Assembly: GCA_964417785.1 (NCBI GenBank)
Contig: CAYQJO010000004.1
Location: forward strand, 1 to 50,616
Source of the DNA: DAOTUL01 sp034437435
Lineage (GTDB): Bacteria; Chloroflexota; Anaerolineae; Aggregatilineales; Phototrophicaceae
DNA length: 50,616 nucleotides
Reading direction: 5' to 3'
The notes under the pieces were generated by a model. The model saw nothing but the letters and a program-made list of their open reading frames with translations. It made no database searches and had not been told where the DNA came from. Both the position numbers and the translations under genes were made by a program. Positions 16,664 to 25,180 of this stretch are shown here, piece by piece. Within the stretch, counting starts at the first letter, position 1. Every line of letters begins with the position of its first letter.

Positions 16664-17238
16664 CACAACCCCGAAAGAATATCATCAATGGCAAATCCGG
16701 CCTTATCAAGATGTTTCGCCAGTGTTCGCAGCGCCCGGTGTTGCAGAGCCTTGATGGCGTTGGGTTTCTTGCCCATGATCTCTGCGACGGTCTCGGTGCG
16801 CTTACCTTCAATGAAGCGAAGAATAATCACCTGCTGCTGGTCAGGTGTCAGACGGGCGATGGCACGCCGTAGTTCACGCGCAGCCTGCCGCTGCAACATC
16901 GGGCGGTCCATATCGGTTCGGGCGGCAATCTGTACCACATCCAAATCCTGTTCAAGCGGACGGCGGTCACTGCGGCGGTAATGGTCCACAATGCGGGCAT
17001 GGGCGATGGTATACAACCAGGCCACGAAAGGGCGTCCCTGATCCACATACCGTGACAGCCCCTTTAATGCCCGCAGGAAGACATCGCTGGTGAGGTCTTC
17101 AGCCAGTTGACGATCATGAACGCGAAACAGAATGTAACGATAAATCGGCTGCACCGAGTCACGGTAGAGTTCGGCAAAGGCATCGGCATCACCGGACTGG
17201 GCAGCATGGATCAATCGCACCTCTTCCAGGTGATCCAC
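16663..17238 (-). CDS. ECF-type RNA polymerase sigma factor
   Basis: 191 residues. Region 2 covers about 20-90 (FAELYRDSVQPIYRYILFRVHDRQLAEDLTSDVFLRALK, FVAWLYTIAHARIVDHYRR), and region 4 about 125-180 (LTPDQQQVIILRFIEGKRTETVAEIMGKKPNAIKALQHRAL), the recognition helix for the -35 box. Start is a GTG with AGGGAG eight bases upstream. First gene of a coupled operon with the DUF5667 protein and the macro-like protein, so its activity is probably held by the former. Divergent from the sortase gene. Confidence 0.95.
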   Translation of the reverse strand: MDHLEEVRLIHAAQSGDADAFAELYRDSVQPIYRYILFRVHDRQLAEDLTSDVFLRALKGLSRYVDQGRPFVAWLYTIAHARIVDHYRRSDRRPLEQDLDVVQIAARTDMDRPMLQRQAARELRRAIARLTPDQQQVIILRFIEGKRTETVAEIMGKKPNAIKALQHRALRTLAKHLDKAGFAIDDILSGL

Positions 17239-17291
17239 CGTTCGGTCTCCCTGTACATAGATTACCGTCGCAGGGCAAAAAAGGATACGGA

Positions 17292-17319
17292 TTGCGCGGC
17301 AGCACGCATCAAGTATAAT
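17292..17319 (+). promoter_or_regulatory. Predicted promoter of the sortase operon
   Basis: TTGCGC (17292-17297), a 16-bp spacer and TATAAT (17314-17319), with the ATG at 17343. It lies in the 104-bp gap between the divergent sigma and sortase genes. Confidence 0.5.
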
Positions 17320-17342
17320 CGTGCTGAGTTGGATGTGAAACC

Positions 17343-18329
17343 ATGCGTGATAAGAGATCTGTAGACGAACTTACAATTGAAGAACTGGAACGGGTTCTGG
17401 CGATCAAACGCCGCGAACGCCGCCAATTGCAGCTTGATCGGATGAAGAGTGCCGGACGGGTGGTGCCGGTACCCGCCGTTGTTGAAGACGAACCGCCGCC
17501 AGCGGCACCGCCATCGATTACGCTGCCCCGTTTTGAAGACGAACCCGGCGAATTCCCGACGGTGCGCGAGGCCAGCGATCATATCTGGCGGCGTTTTGTC
17601 GATACCTCCTTGTTTCTGGTGGAGATCGCCGCCGTCGTTGGTTTGCTGTTTATCGCCGTCAATCTGGTGACGGCAATCGGCAAACTGGAAAACGAAACCC
17701 GCGAAGCTCAGGCCATCACCAATGAGACCCGGATGGCGGGTGTGCCGACGCTGGAACCCACACCGCAGCTTCGGGTAAACATCAACGATTATGTCCTTCC
17801 TGGCGGTCATACCTTCACCGAGGATGGGGCCGCCATTCCCAATCTGGAAGAGCTAAGCGGCATTCCTGAACATCTGATGCCCATCGTCCAGCAGCAGTTG
17901 TTCACGCCTGTCATCGAACGGCCACCACAAACATCACAAACGGCCCTGACCGTGAATATCCCCGCCATCGGTGTCGATCAGGTGGTTATCCAGGGATCGG
18001 ACGTAGAGGCGCTGCGGTTGGGTGTGGGACAGGTGCTTAACGGCGCAACCCCCGGCGATAACCAGGGTAATGTCGTTCTGGCCGCCCACAACGACATCTA
18101 TGGCGAGATTTTCCGCGATCTGGATCAACTATCTCCGGGCGATCAAATCTTCATCCAGACGCAAAACCGGACCTATACCTATCAGGTGACACACTGGGAA
18201 CGGGTGCAACCCACCGATGTCCATGTGATGGAAAACCAGGGCGACGCCCGAGTCACGTTGATTTCATGCTATCCTTACCGCGTCAACACGGAACGCATCA
18301 TCGTCCATGCAAGACGCATTGATGTCTGA
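17343..18329 (+). CDS. Class D/E-like sortase
   Basis: 328 residues. A cytoplasmic N-terminus of about 80 residues (charged, Pro-rich) precedes one membrane helix near 90-110 (LVEIAAVVGLLFIAVNLV), then a stalk and the sortase beta-barrel from about 190. The barrel shows LTVNIPAIGVDQVVIQGSD, NQGNVVLAAHND with catalytic His249, and TLISCYPYRVNTERIIVHARR with Cys309 and Arg313, the full triad. The usual AGHR around the His is AAHN here. Sortases attach or cross-link surface proteins by transpeptidation; the substrate motif and target are not evident in this window. It is followed after 11 bases by a small membrane protein gene. Confidence 0.92.
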   Translation: MRDKRSVDELTIEELERVLAIKRRERRQLQLDRMKSAGRVVPVPAVVEDEPPPAAPPSITLPRFEDEPGEFPTVREASDHIWRRFVDTSLFLVEIAAVVGLLFIAVNLVTAIGKLENETREAQAITNETRMAGVPTLEPTPQLRVNINDYVLPGGHTFTEDGAAIPNLEELSGIPEHLMPIVQQQLFTPVIERPPQTSQTALTVNIPAIGVDQVVIQGSDVEALRLGVGQVLNGATPGDNQGNVVLAAHNDIYGEIFRDLDQLSPGDQIFIQTQNRTYTYQVTHWERVQPTDVHVMENQGDARVTLISCYPYRVNTERIIVHARRIDV

Positions 18330-18340
18330 TTGGAGAATCC

Positions 18341-18721
18341 ATGTCTAAACGCAAGAAACGCAACAACTCGCCGGACCTGCCACAAGCGGCACTGGAACGG
18401 GCACGTCAGCAGGCGAATGAGCCGGAAAAAGAAGCCAGCTCAACTGCCGAGCGCCGCAATGAACGGCGACGGGCAAAACGAGAAGAGCGCGAGCCATCCA
18501 GCCGCCGCTCACAGCCGGAGACGATCAGTTACAGCCAGCGTAACAAAAAAGGCGAGATGGACAGCGAGACCATTCAACACATGCTTGCCCATCCCACCCG
18601 CATTGTCAGCGAAGAAGAGTTGCAGGGCGAATACCAGTATGTCCTCAACGACATTCGCAGCATGTTCATTCTGGCTGTTGGCTTAATGGTCGCATTGGTC
18701 ATATTGGCGCAGTTTATCTAA
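18341..18721 (+). CDS. Small basic protein with a C-terminal membrane helix
   Basis: 126 residues. The first 70 are very rich in Arg, Lys, Glu and Gln (ERRNERRRAKREEREPSSRR), likely disordered or helical. After EELQGEYQYVLNDIRSM comes one C-terminal transmembrane helix (FILAVGLMVALVILAQFI), giving a tail-anchored layout with the basic part inside. GGAG lies before the ATG. It probably shares the sortase transcript. I do not recognise a family. Confidence 0.75.
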   Translation: MSKRKKRNNSPDLPQAALERARQQANEPEKEASSTAERRNERRRAKREEREPSSRRSQPETISYSQRNKKGEMDSETIQHMLAHPTRIVSEEELQGEYQYVLNDIRSMFILAVGLMVALVILAQFI

Positions 18722-18791
18722 CCTGACACTGAGCTATAATTTACCATTCTCTGGTTATCATAGTGCAATTGCATTATGGAACGAGTGGTTC

Positions 18792-19493
18792 ATGGACACA
18801 GATTGGAAACTCATCCCGCATTTCGCGGGAATTGATTCTGATGGTCTTCAGCGTATCAAAGCCAGATCGCATCACCGCCTGTATCAGGCCGGTTCCACCA
18901 TCTTCACTGAAGGTGAGGCATGTGCCGGATTTCATGTGGTGACCGACGGATTAGTACGCATTTACCGGGTCAACCGCGAAGGCCGTCTGCACACGCTAAG
19001 CCTGCTCCGACCGGTTGCCACTTTTAACGAGGTGGCCGCCATTGACGGCGGACCCAATCCGTTCAATGCGGTTGCGGTTACCAACGTGGAGGTCATGGCC
19101 CTCAGTCATCGCTGTCTCATAGGACTGCTCGCTAGCAAACAAAGCCTCCTGGAAAATTACGTCCAGCAGCTTGCCCATCGCAACCGGGAGTATATCGAAC
19201 GCCTGGAGGATATGACTTTCCGCTCGATCCCGTCGCGGCTGGCAAAACTATTCCTGCATGAGACCACCTATGCCGATCAAATCGCGGAAACGCCGACGCA
19301 GTTGACCCAGGAGGAAATCGCCTCCATTCTGGGAACCACGCGAGAAGTTGTTGGGCGGGCGCTGCGGGGACTGCTCAACGCCGGATTGCTGCGCAAGGAG
19401 GGCCGTCAGGTCTTTGTTGCTGACCGGCATGGCCTGGAGATTCTGGCCGAGACCAACACCATGCCCGATGTCCGCGAGAAGTTGGTGGAGTAG
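18792..19493 (+). CDS. Crp/Fnr family transcription regulator
   Basis: 233 residues. The cyclic-nucleotide-binding-like barrel spans about 10-120 (GSTIFTEGEACAGFHVVTDGLVRIYRVNREGR), then a dimer helix (118-145), then the winged helix with the HTH at 171-200 (LTQEEIASILGTTREVVGRALRGLLNAGLL). There is no N-terminal FNR cysteine cluster, so oxygen sensing by Fe-S is unlikely; the effector is unknown. A TATAAT (18735-18740) lies in the upstream gap. It faces osmC, and a stem-loop separates the two. Confidence 0.92.
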   Translation: MDTDWKLIPHFAGIDSDGLQRIKARSHHRLYQAGSTIFTEGEACAGFHVVTDGLVRIYRVNREGRLHTLSLLRPVATFNEVAAIDGGPNPFNAVAVTNVEVMALSHRCLIGLLASKQSLLENYVQQLAHRNREYIERLEDMTFRSIPSRLAKLFLHETTYADQIAETPTQLTQEEIASILGTTREVVGRALRGLLNAGLLRKEGRQVFVADRHGLEILAETNTMPDVREKLVE

Positions 19494-19511
19494 GCGCAGT
19501 CATACTGCGCC
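19493..19511. terminator. Stem-loop between convergent crp-like and osmC genes
   Basis: A 7-bp perfect stem GGCGCAG / CTGCGCC with a TCATA loop starts at the last base of the Crp/Fnr stop and ends nine bases before the OsmC stop. It could serve both genes; T-runs are poor. Confidence 0.5.
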
Positions 19512-19520
19512 TGGGGATTC

Positions 19521-19949
19521 TTACGCTTTTAATGTGGCGTTGACGGTGATTTCGGCCCCGGTCAGCAACCGGCTGACCGGACAGTTGGCCTTAGCACCTT
19601 CCGCCTGTTCCTTGAAAGTCTGCTCATCAATATCCGGTACCTCGCCCACCGTCATCAGTTCGATTTTAGTAATCGAGAATCCGGAGTCGCCCTTGACCAG
19701 ATGCACTTTTGCGCTGGTCTCGATTGAGGTCGGATGATAACCAGCCCGTCCCAGACTGCCACTCAGCGCCATCGAGAAGCAGCCAGCGTGCGCCGCACCG
19801 ATGAGTTCTTCCGGATTGGTCCCCGTGCCTTCTTCAAAACGGCTGGAAAACGAATACTGACCTTCAAAAGCGCCGCTGCTCAGCTTCATTGTGCCTTTGC
19901 CCTCTTGCAGCGTGCCTTCCCACACAGCATTTGCTGTACGTACTGGCAT
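19521..19949 (-). CDS. osmC: OsmC family peroxiredoxin (OsmC subfamily)
   Basis: 142 residues, the usual length. It should reduce organic hydroperoxides in the cytoplasm through two cysteines, Cys57 (AAHAGCFSMALS) and Cys123 (GAKANCPVSRLL), both in the expected contexts. The start MPVRTANAVWEGTL has AAGGAGG seven bases upstream. Divergent from the flippase gene, convergent with the Crp/Fnr regulator, which might control it (inference from position only). Confidence 0.95.
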   Translation of the reverse strand: MPVRTANAVWEGTLQEGKGTMKLSSGAFEGQYSFSSRFEEGTGTNPEELIGAAHAGCFSMALSGSLGRAGYHPTSIETSAKVHLVKGDSGFSITKIELMTVGEVPDIDEQTFKEQAEGAKANCPVSRLLTGAEITVNATLKA

Positions 19950-20036
19950 TCTATATCCTCCTTGTTGAAGTGACCAATTGCTTAAATATACCAGATGTGT
20001 ATCAGCGAAAAACCGTTACTACGCAATCGTTAATGG

Positions 20037-20042
20037 TATACT
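20037..20042 (+). promoter_or_regulatory. -10-like box right next to the flippase start
   Basis: TATACT ends only six bases before the ATG at 20049, about where transcription would begin, and no Shine-Dalgarno sequence can fit. If real, the message would be leaderless. The -35 is not convincing. Confidence 0.3.
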
Positions 20043-20048
20043 GCCAGC

Positions 20049-21218
20049 ATGCGACGCAAAAATCTCCGACGCTTCCTGCTGGTTGCCCAGAACGCGCTTC
20101 AGAACGTACTGCCGCCGATCTTCGGTGTGGTTGTCTCATCGCTGGTCATCCGGCTGGAATCGCCGGTTTTATGGGGGGAATTTGTCGCCCTGCTCAACAT
20201 CGTCTACTTTGGCACCCATGTGGCCGCCTGGGGCAACCGGGACTACCTGCTCCGTGAATTCAGTCTGCATCCCGACCGCATAGCCCACAACTGGCAGACC
20301 AGTCTCAATACGCGGTTGCTATTGTTCGCTGCGTTGTGCATTGTCCTGGTGCTATTTCCAGCGGAACAGGCGCTTCTTATGGCCGCCTGGGGTTTGAGCG
20401 TCGTCCTGGCGCAGTCGTTTGATGTCCTGGTAGTTTACCGCAAAGATTTCGCCTTTGCGCTGCTGGTCGAAATCGCAGCAGCGTTGTTGATTGCCGTCGG
20501 GGTGGTTACATCCGGTGGTCGGCTCACAGCAAACGTTGTCGTCGTCCTGTATACCGCAGCACATCTGGGCAAGCTCGTCATCTACGGCCAGCGCTATCGT
20601 AGCGTGTGGCATGCCTTTCGCTTGCGAGTCGATCCCGCCTATCTGCGGCTGGCGCTGCCCTTCTTTCTCCTTGGATTCAGCGGCCTGCTGGCCTCGCGCA
20701 TTGATCTGTACGCCGTCACAATCTTTCGCCCAGAAGCCGAGGTCGCCCGTTATCAGGTCTTCATCAATCTGATGCTGCTGGCGCAAAGCAGTTCCAACTT
20801 TATCTTGCGCCCGTTCCTCAAAGGCATCTACCGCCTGGGAGAAGACACCATGCGTCACATCGCAGCCCGTATGTTTTTACTGGGGGCCGTGTTGATCGTC
20901 CCGGCCATGATCGCCGCTTACGGACTGCTATGCCTCATCTATGATCTCCATTACGGGCTGGACTTCATGCTGCTCGGCGGTCTGTTCGTCCTGCCGGTGT
21001 TCGGCTATACCGGTCTGGTCTACCGTCTCTTCCGGTTGGATCGCCAGAATATTGTTCTGTACGCCAGTCTGATCGCGGCTGCGGCCAACCTGCTGCTGAA
21101 TCTGGTGTTACTACCGAGAATGGGAATCGCGGGTGCGCTGTTGGCAAGCGCACTGGTACAGTGGGGACTGCTGGCTTTCTATCTTGTGGACAGCGTTGAG
21201 AGAAAACCAGTAGCATGA
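20049..21218 (+). CDS. Polysaccharide flippase-like membrane protein (MOP/Wzx type)
   Basis: 389 residues with about 10-12 hydrophobic segments spread over the length and few soluble parts. The order LPFFLLGFSGLLASRIDLYAVTIF, then FILRPFLKGIYRLGEDTM, and the end NLLLNLVLLPRMGIAGALLASALVQWGLLAFYL is the Wzx/MATE-like pattern of lipid-linked sugar exporters. It would flip a lipid-linked oligosaccharide outward. It is not next to a glycosyltransferase cluster. The start has no ribosome site (see the -10 box at 20037). Divergent from osmC. Confidence 0.8.
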   Translation: MRRKNLRRFLLVAQNALQNVLPPIFGVVVSSLVIRLESPVLWGEFVALLNIVYFGTHVAAWGNRDYLLREFSLHPDRIAHNWQTSLNTRLLLFAALCIVLVLFPAEQALLMAAWGLSVVLAQSFDVLVVYRKDFAFALLVEIAAALLIAVGVVTSGGRLTANVVVVLYTAAHLGKLVIYGQRYRSVWHAFRLRVDPAYLRLALPFFLLGFSGLLASRIDLYAVTIFRPEAEVARYQVFINLMLLAQSSSNFILRPFLKGIYRLGEDTMRHIAARMFLLGAVLIVPAMIAAYGLLCLIYDLHYGLDFMLLGGLFVLPVFGYTGLVYRLFRLDRQNIVLYASLIAAAANLLLNLVLLPRMGIAGALLASALVQWGLLAFYLVDSVERKPVA

Positions 21219-21227
21219 AAGACCAAC

Positions 21228-21413
21228 GAGGCCATGCAGAACGGCAGGCGGCAGTTTCCCCAACGGATCACGGACCAGGACCCGGTGCAGGGATATACCA
21301 CTCTCCAGTGTGCATCGGTCACCCTGATACCAGTCGATGGTCCGTGTCTGCCACACGGTGGCTGGGGCCGCTTTGAACGACAGTTGACGCAAGTGGCCCA
21401 CTCGATAACGAGG
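21228..21413 (-). pseudogene. Remnant of an IS transposase
   Basis: The minus strand of the 205-bp gap after the flippase gene reads TVWQTRTIDWYQGD, then RCTLESGIS, then LHRVLVRDPLGKLPPAVLH. This resembles the RNase-H-fold core of a DDE transposase group (IS701/IS4-like, with WYxGxxRTLEI and RWVLVRDPxGKxPPxAL). About 15 expected residues before RVLVRDP are missing, stops close both sides and only some 60 codons survive. It is a decayed fragment and not a functional element. Confidence 0.5.
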
Positions 21414-21423
21414 CTACATAACC

Positions 21424-23157
21424 TTAGTTGTCGGCGCTTAAAACACCGAGAGCCGTCAGTTGGTCAATCGCGGTCTGCGGCAGCAGCACATTGTCGATGA
21501 CGTGAATCACGCCGTTGCTGGCGTCAATGTCCGTTTCGATGACGTTGACCACACCGTTGAGCAGCACACCACTGTCGTCAGTAATCGTCACCTGGATGGT
21601 CGCATCTTCGAGCAGCGTGGGGATGCTCTCACCGTCAAGGCCCACGACGGCCTCCGCCATGAACTCACCAGGTACCACATGGTAGTTCAGCACGGCACCG
21701 ACAAGCTCCGGCAGCACCAGAAGTTCGTCCGCCGTGACATTCAGGGTTGCCAGCAGATTCGTGAACGCCTGATTGTTTGGCGCGAACACGGTGTATTCGC
21801 TGTTGATACTGCCCAATGCATTCAGAATGTCGGGCGATGTCGCCGTGATGATGGTGACAAGTGTGCTGAAATCGCCGTCGGAGGCAGCAATCGCGGCGAT
21901 GCTGTCATCACCCGCTTCAGCCATGTCCGTTTCTGTCTCTGCGTCGGCTGCGGGTGTTTCTTCGGCCATCGTCGTACCTTCATCCATCGGTGCCGTCACG
22001 GCCAGCGCAACCTGGGGATTTTCCAGTGTACCGATGGCGGCCACCAGATAGACATTCCCGGCGGCCAGTTCCGTGCCGCTCAGATCGAGGACAACCGGTT
22101 CGGTCTCGCCTGCCGGCACAACCACCAGATCGTAAGTCCCAGCGGCGACATCCAGCGTAAACGCGCCGTCATTGGCTCCCAGCGAACCGGGGAAGGCCAG
22201 ATTGTTAACAATCGGCTCGCCTCCGGCAAGAACATCGACACCGGGCGCATCTTCGATAGCATGGAAGACGGTCACACGAGCGCTGCCCTCAGCCAGGTCG
22301 GTCATGGACTCCTCAATGGTGACGGCGGTCAGCGTGTTATCGGTACGTGAACCAACGGCTGCAACGGTGGTGTAGCTGTCAGCAGCCAGCGGCAGCGTCA
22401 CCGGGCCGATGATGGCTGAGTCGGCGGTCAGGCCGGTGGGCGCGACGGCGATTTCATACGATCCTGCCGGGACTTCCAGCCAGGCCGAAATCTCGGCAAA
22501 CTGCACCTGCCGCAGCACCGCAGCGCCATCGACAAACACATCAACGGACCGGGTGTCGGGGGAGAAGTGTGCCACACGCATGTTAGCGTTGGCCGGTTCT
22601 TCTACTTCTTCCACATCAGGTGCGGCTTCGCTCAACGCCTGGAAGCGGTCAACAAAAGCGCTGGGGAAGATCACGTCGTTGATAGTGTGGATAATGCCGT
22701 TGGTGGCGGCCACATCAAAGGGCTGGACAACCTCGACCACACCGTTCAATGTCAGATCACCCTCGACAACCGATAAACCGACAAACGTATCCTGCAACAG
22801 GGTCGGAACAACCTGTCCGTCCAGCGAAATCGCCTGCTCAGAGTTGACCGCCCCTTCGATGACATGGTACTGCAAAAGTTCAGTGACCAGTTCCTGGTCA
22901 GCCAGCAGCGCATTCAGTTCAAAATCGAACGTGGATGCCAGATTGGCGAAGGCGAGATTGTTCGGTGCAAAAACCGTCAACGGATCACTGCCGCTGAGGG
23001 CCTCTGCCACCGCCGGATCAGCAGCCTGAACTGCCGCGACCAGGGTGCTGAAATCTTCAACACCGGACGCAATGTCCACGATGGTTCCGCCCTGAGCGGA
23101 TACCGGCAGCGCCGCCAGAATCAGCAGCGCGATGACAAAAACAGCTATTCTGCGCAT
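21424..23157 (-). CDS. Secreted FAS1-DUF4397-FAS1 surface protein
   Basis: 577 residues. Signal peptide residues 1-21 (MRRIAVFVIALLILAALPVSA). First fasciclin domain about 25-170 (LTVFAPNNLAFANL, LLQYHVIEGAV, TNGIIHTINDVIFP). Then a DUF4397 double domain about 190-395 (MRVAHFSPDTRSVDVFVDG, VTVFHAIEDAPGVDVLAGG). An acidic Thr/Glu/Ala linker follows, then a second fasciclin domain about 430-575 (YTVFAPNNQAFTNL, VLNYHVVPGEF, SNGVIHVIDNVLLP). FAS1 domains mediate adhesion; DUF4397 is a beta-sandwich of unknown role. No membrane anchor or LPxTG is seen, so it is probably secreted. AAGGAG before the ATG. Monocistronic. Confidence 0.92.
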   Translation of the reverse strand: MRRIAVFVIALLILAALPVSAQGGTIVDIASGVEDFSTLVAAVQAADPAVAEALSGSDPLTVFAPNNLAFANLASTFDFELNALLADQELVTELLQYHVIEGAVNSEQAISLDGQVVPTLLQDTFVGLSVVEGDLTLNGVVEVVQPFDVAATNGIIHTINDVIFPSAFVDRFQALSEAAPDVEEVEEPANANMRVAHFSPDTRSVDVFVDGAAVLRQVQFAEISAWLEVPAGSYEIAVAPTGLTADSAIIGPVTLPLAADSYTTVAAVGSRTDNTLTAVTIEESMTDLAEGSARVTVFHAIEDAPGVDVLAGGEPIVNNLAFPGSLGANDGAFTLDVAAGTYDLVVVPAGETEPVVLDLSGTELAAGNVYLVAAIGTLENPQVALAVTAPMDEGTTMAEETPAADAETETDMAEAGDDSIAAIAASDGDFSTLVTIITATSPDILNALGSINSEYTVFAPNNQAFTNLLATLNVTADELLVLPELVGAVLNYHVVPGEFMAEAVVGLDGESIPTLLEDATIQVTITDDSGVLLNGVVNVIETDIDASNGVIHVIDNVLLPQTAIDQLTALGVLSADN

Positions 23158-23278
23158 CGACTTTCATCTCCTTGTTGGTAAAAGCACAAAACAGTCCACA
23201 TTTCTGCGGCTATTACGTTTCGAGTATGTGAGTTTACGATTAACCCAAACTAAATGTGAACTGAGGATATGTCGAGAG

Positions 23279-25180
23279 TCAGGCTCGCCGGAACATCGTC
23301 GGCACACGCAAACGCTGGTGATAGGCGTACCACTCGATCATCAAGACCAACAGCGCCAGCAGCGCGACCAGCGGCCAGAACTCGCGCTGGCCCAGTTCTT
23401 CCTGCTCATCGACCGTCAGCACCGTGCCTTCAACAGTGAACCCATCCAGCGGTACCGGCGCGATATTGCTTTCCAGTGTGCTGAAGAGATTGACCGCAAA
23501 CGCCTGCTCGTTGACCGTCTCGCCGTTGTTGAGAAGCGCCACATTGTAGATTCCAGGGCTTTGTGTCTCAGCGAAGACGACGATCTCGCGCTCCACCGGC
23601 AGATTGCGCACCTCGCCACCGGGCAGCGTCACCCGCACCGCATCGACTTCAAATGGCGGATTGATCGCCAGCGACTCACCGACATTCACACTGTCGCGCA
23701 CTGTGATAATCTGGCGGGGTGTAAACCACTCCATCAGATTTGCCACCAGCACCGGCCAGCTAATTTGCAGCGGCAGGTCGGATTCGCGCAGGTTGAAAGG
23801 CATGATCGCTACCTGACGGTCGTCGTTTTCTCCCGCCAGCAGCAACGAACCCCCGTCCGCGTCGATCAAACTGTCGGCCCAATCGGCGTTGACCACCGGA
23901 CGGAAGCGCAGCAGGCTAAGCTGGTCTACTTCGACAAACGCCATACGTGGGTCGCTGCGGTCCACCACACGCGGGCTGCCGGTTGCCGACGATTCCTCGC
24001 CCAGGCCGAACAACCCCGGCACCCCACGAGGCGGGTTGATGAACAGCAAATCGGATTCTGGTGGCATTTGCGCCGGGATGAAGCTGTCGAACACGTAAAT
24101 ATCGTAGTTATCCGGCAGACCGGACTCGCCGTCGGTGCGCACGGTTTCCAATCCAGGCAGACTGCGCAGCACCTGTTCCAGGAAAATATTGCCCTGTGTG
24201 ACCACCAGGACCCGCCGGGTGCTGCCGCTGTTATAGACGGCATAGGCTTCGTCATCGAGCGCGAGATAATCCGGTGCCTCCGCATTCACGGACTGCGTGA
24301 GCATGGCACGAAGCAACTGGAAATTTTCCGGCAGCGCCGACGAGATAATCGGCAGATTGCCACGCGGCGGAATCGTTTCGTTGCTGGCGGCGAAGCGCTG
24401 GTCATCGACAAACAGCGTAAAGACCACCCGTGCCTCAGTATCGCCGTAATTGGTGATCTGGGCGTAAAGCTGAGGATCGCCGCCCGGCAGCGCCCGCGTC
24501 GCCAGTGCGGTAATGGCGACGTTGTCGCCGACCTGACCAACCGGGATATAGCGCAGTTCGCCGTTGATACCGGGCAGGCCGGCGGTTTCCGGCAGGCCGC
24601 CATCACCGATGATGACCATCGTGAAGTCCTCGGCCCCGGCACTCCCAGCCGCCGCCAAATTGAGCGCCGCATCCCAATCAGCTTCGCCCAGACCCGGCGC
24701 GGTATCACGGATGGCGTCGCGCAGGGCGTTGTGATTGTCCGATGACGAGATGACCACTTCCGGCACTCCGGCAACCCGGATCACCGTCATGCGGTTGCCA
24801 TCACCCAGGGTATCGACGATGTTGATTGCTTCATCCTGGGCGGCCTGGAAACGGGTGTCGCCATCCATATCGGCGGCGTTCATACTGGCCGACGCATCCA
24901 GCAGCACCGTGACCTGACCGGCACTGACCGCCGGGACGGTGATAAAGGGCCGCATCAACGCCAGGACCAGCAGCGCCAGGATTATCAACTGCAAGAACAG
25001 GAGCAAATTGCGCCGTAGCCGCTGCCAGGGCGTGTTGGCTTCCTGGTCCTGCAAAACCTGCCGCCACAGAAAAGTACTTGAAATCATCACCTCACGACGG
25101 CGCAGCCGCAGCATGTAAAGCAAAATGATCGGTATCGCCAGCAAACCACCGAGCAGCGCCAGCGGAGTGAGAAAATTCAT
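23279..25180 (-). CDS. BatA-like membrane protein with VWA domain
   Basis: 633 residues. It begins with the BatA N-terminal two-helix unit (FLTPLALLGGLLAIPIILLYMLRLRRREVMISSTFLWRQVL, then LLLFLQLIILALLVLALMRPF), followed by a von Willebrand A domain whose MIDAS metal motif DASAS is at residues 95-99. A long beta-rich extracytoplasmic region follows, with a last helix EFWPLVALLALLVLMIEWYAYHQ near the C-terminus. Last gene of the MoxR operon; its start overlaps the DUF58 stop (ATGA). In such operons VWA proteins are thought to be assembled or remodelled by the MoxR ATPase; the target is unknown. Confidence 0.9.
   Translation of the reverse strand: MNFLTPLALLGGLLAIPIILLYMLRLRRREVMISSTFLWRQVLQDQEANTPWQRLRRNLLLFLQLIILALLVLALMRPFITVPAVSAGQVTVLLDASASMNAADMDGDTRFQAAQDEAINIVDTLGDGNRMTVIRVAGVPEVVISSSDNHNALRDAIRDTAPGLGEADWDAALNLAAAGSAGAEDFTMVIIGDGGLPETAGLPGINGELRYIPVGQVGDNVAITALATRALPGGDPQLYAQITNYGDTEARVVFTLFVDDQRFAASNETIPPRGNLPIISSALPENFQLLRAMLTQSVNAEAPDYLALDDEAYAVYNSGSTRRVLVVTQGNIFLEQVLRSLPGLETVRTDGESGLPDNYDIYVFDSFIPAQMPPESDLLFINPPRGVPGLFGLGEESSATGSPRVVDRSDPRMAFVEVDQLSLLRFRPVVNADWADSLIDADGGSLLLAGENDDRQVAIMPFNLRESDLPLQISWPVLVANLMEWFTPRQIITVRDSVNVGESLAINPPFEVDAVRVTLPGGEVRNLPVEREIVVFAETQSPGIYNVALLNNGETVNEQAFAVNLFSTLESNIAPVPLDGFTVEGTVLTVDEQEELGQREFWPLVALLALLVLMIEWYAYHQRLRVPTMFRRA

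Noticed and set aside
23132..24745. A 537-codon plus-strand frame
   Set aside because: Antisense to the BatA-like gene with VWA motif; no family pattern in its product.
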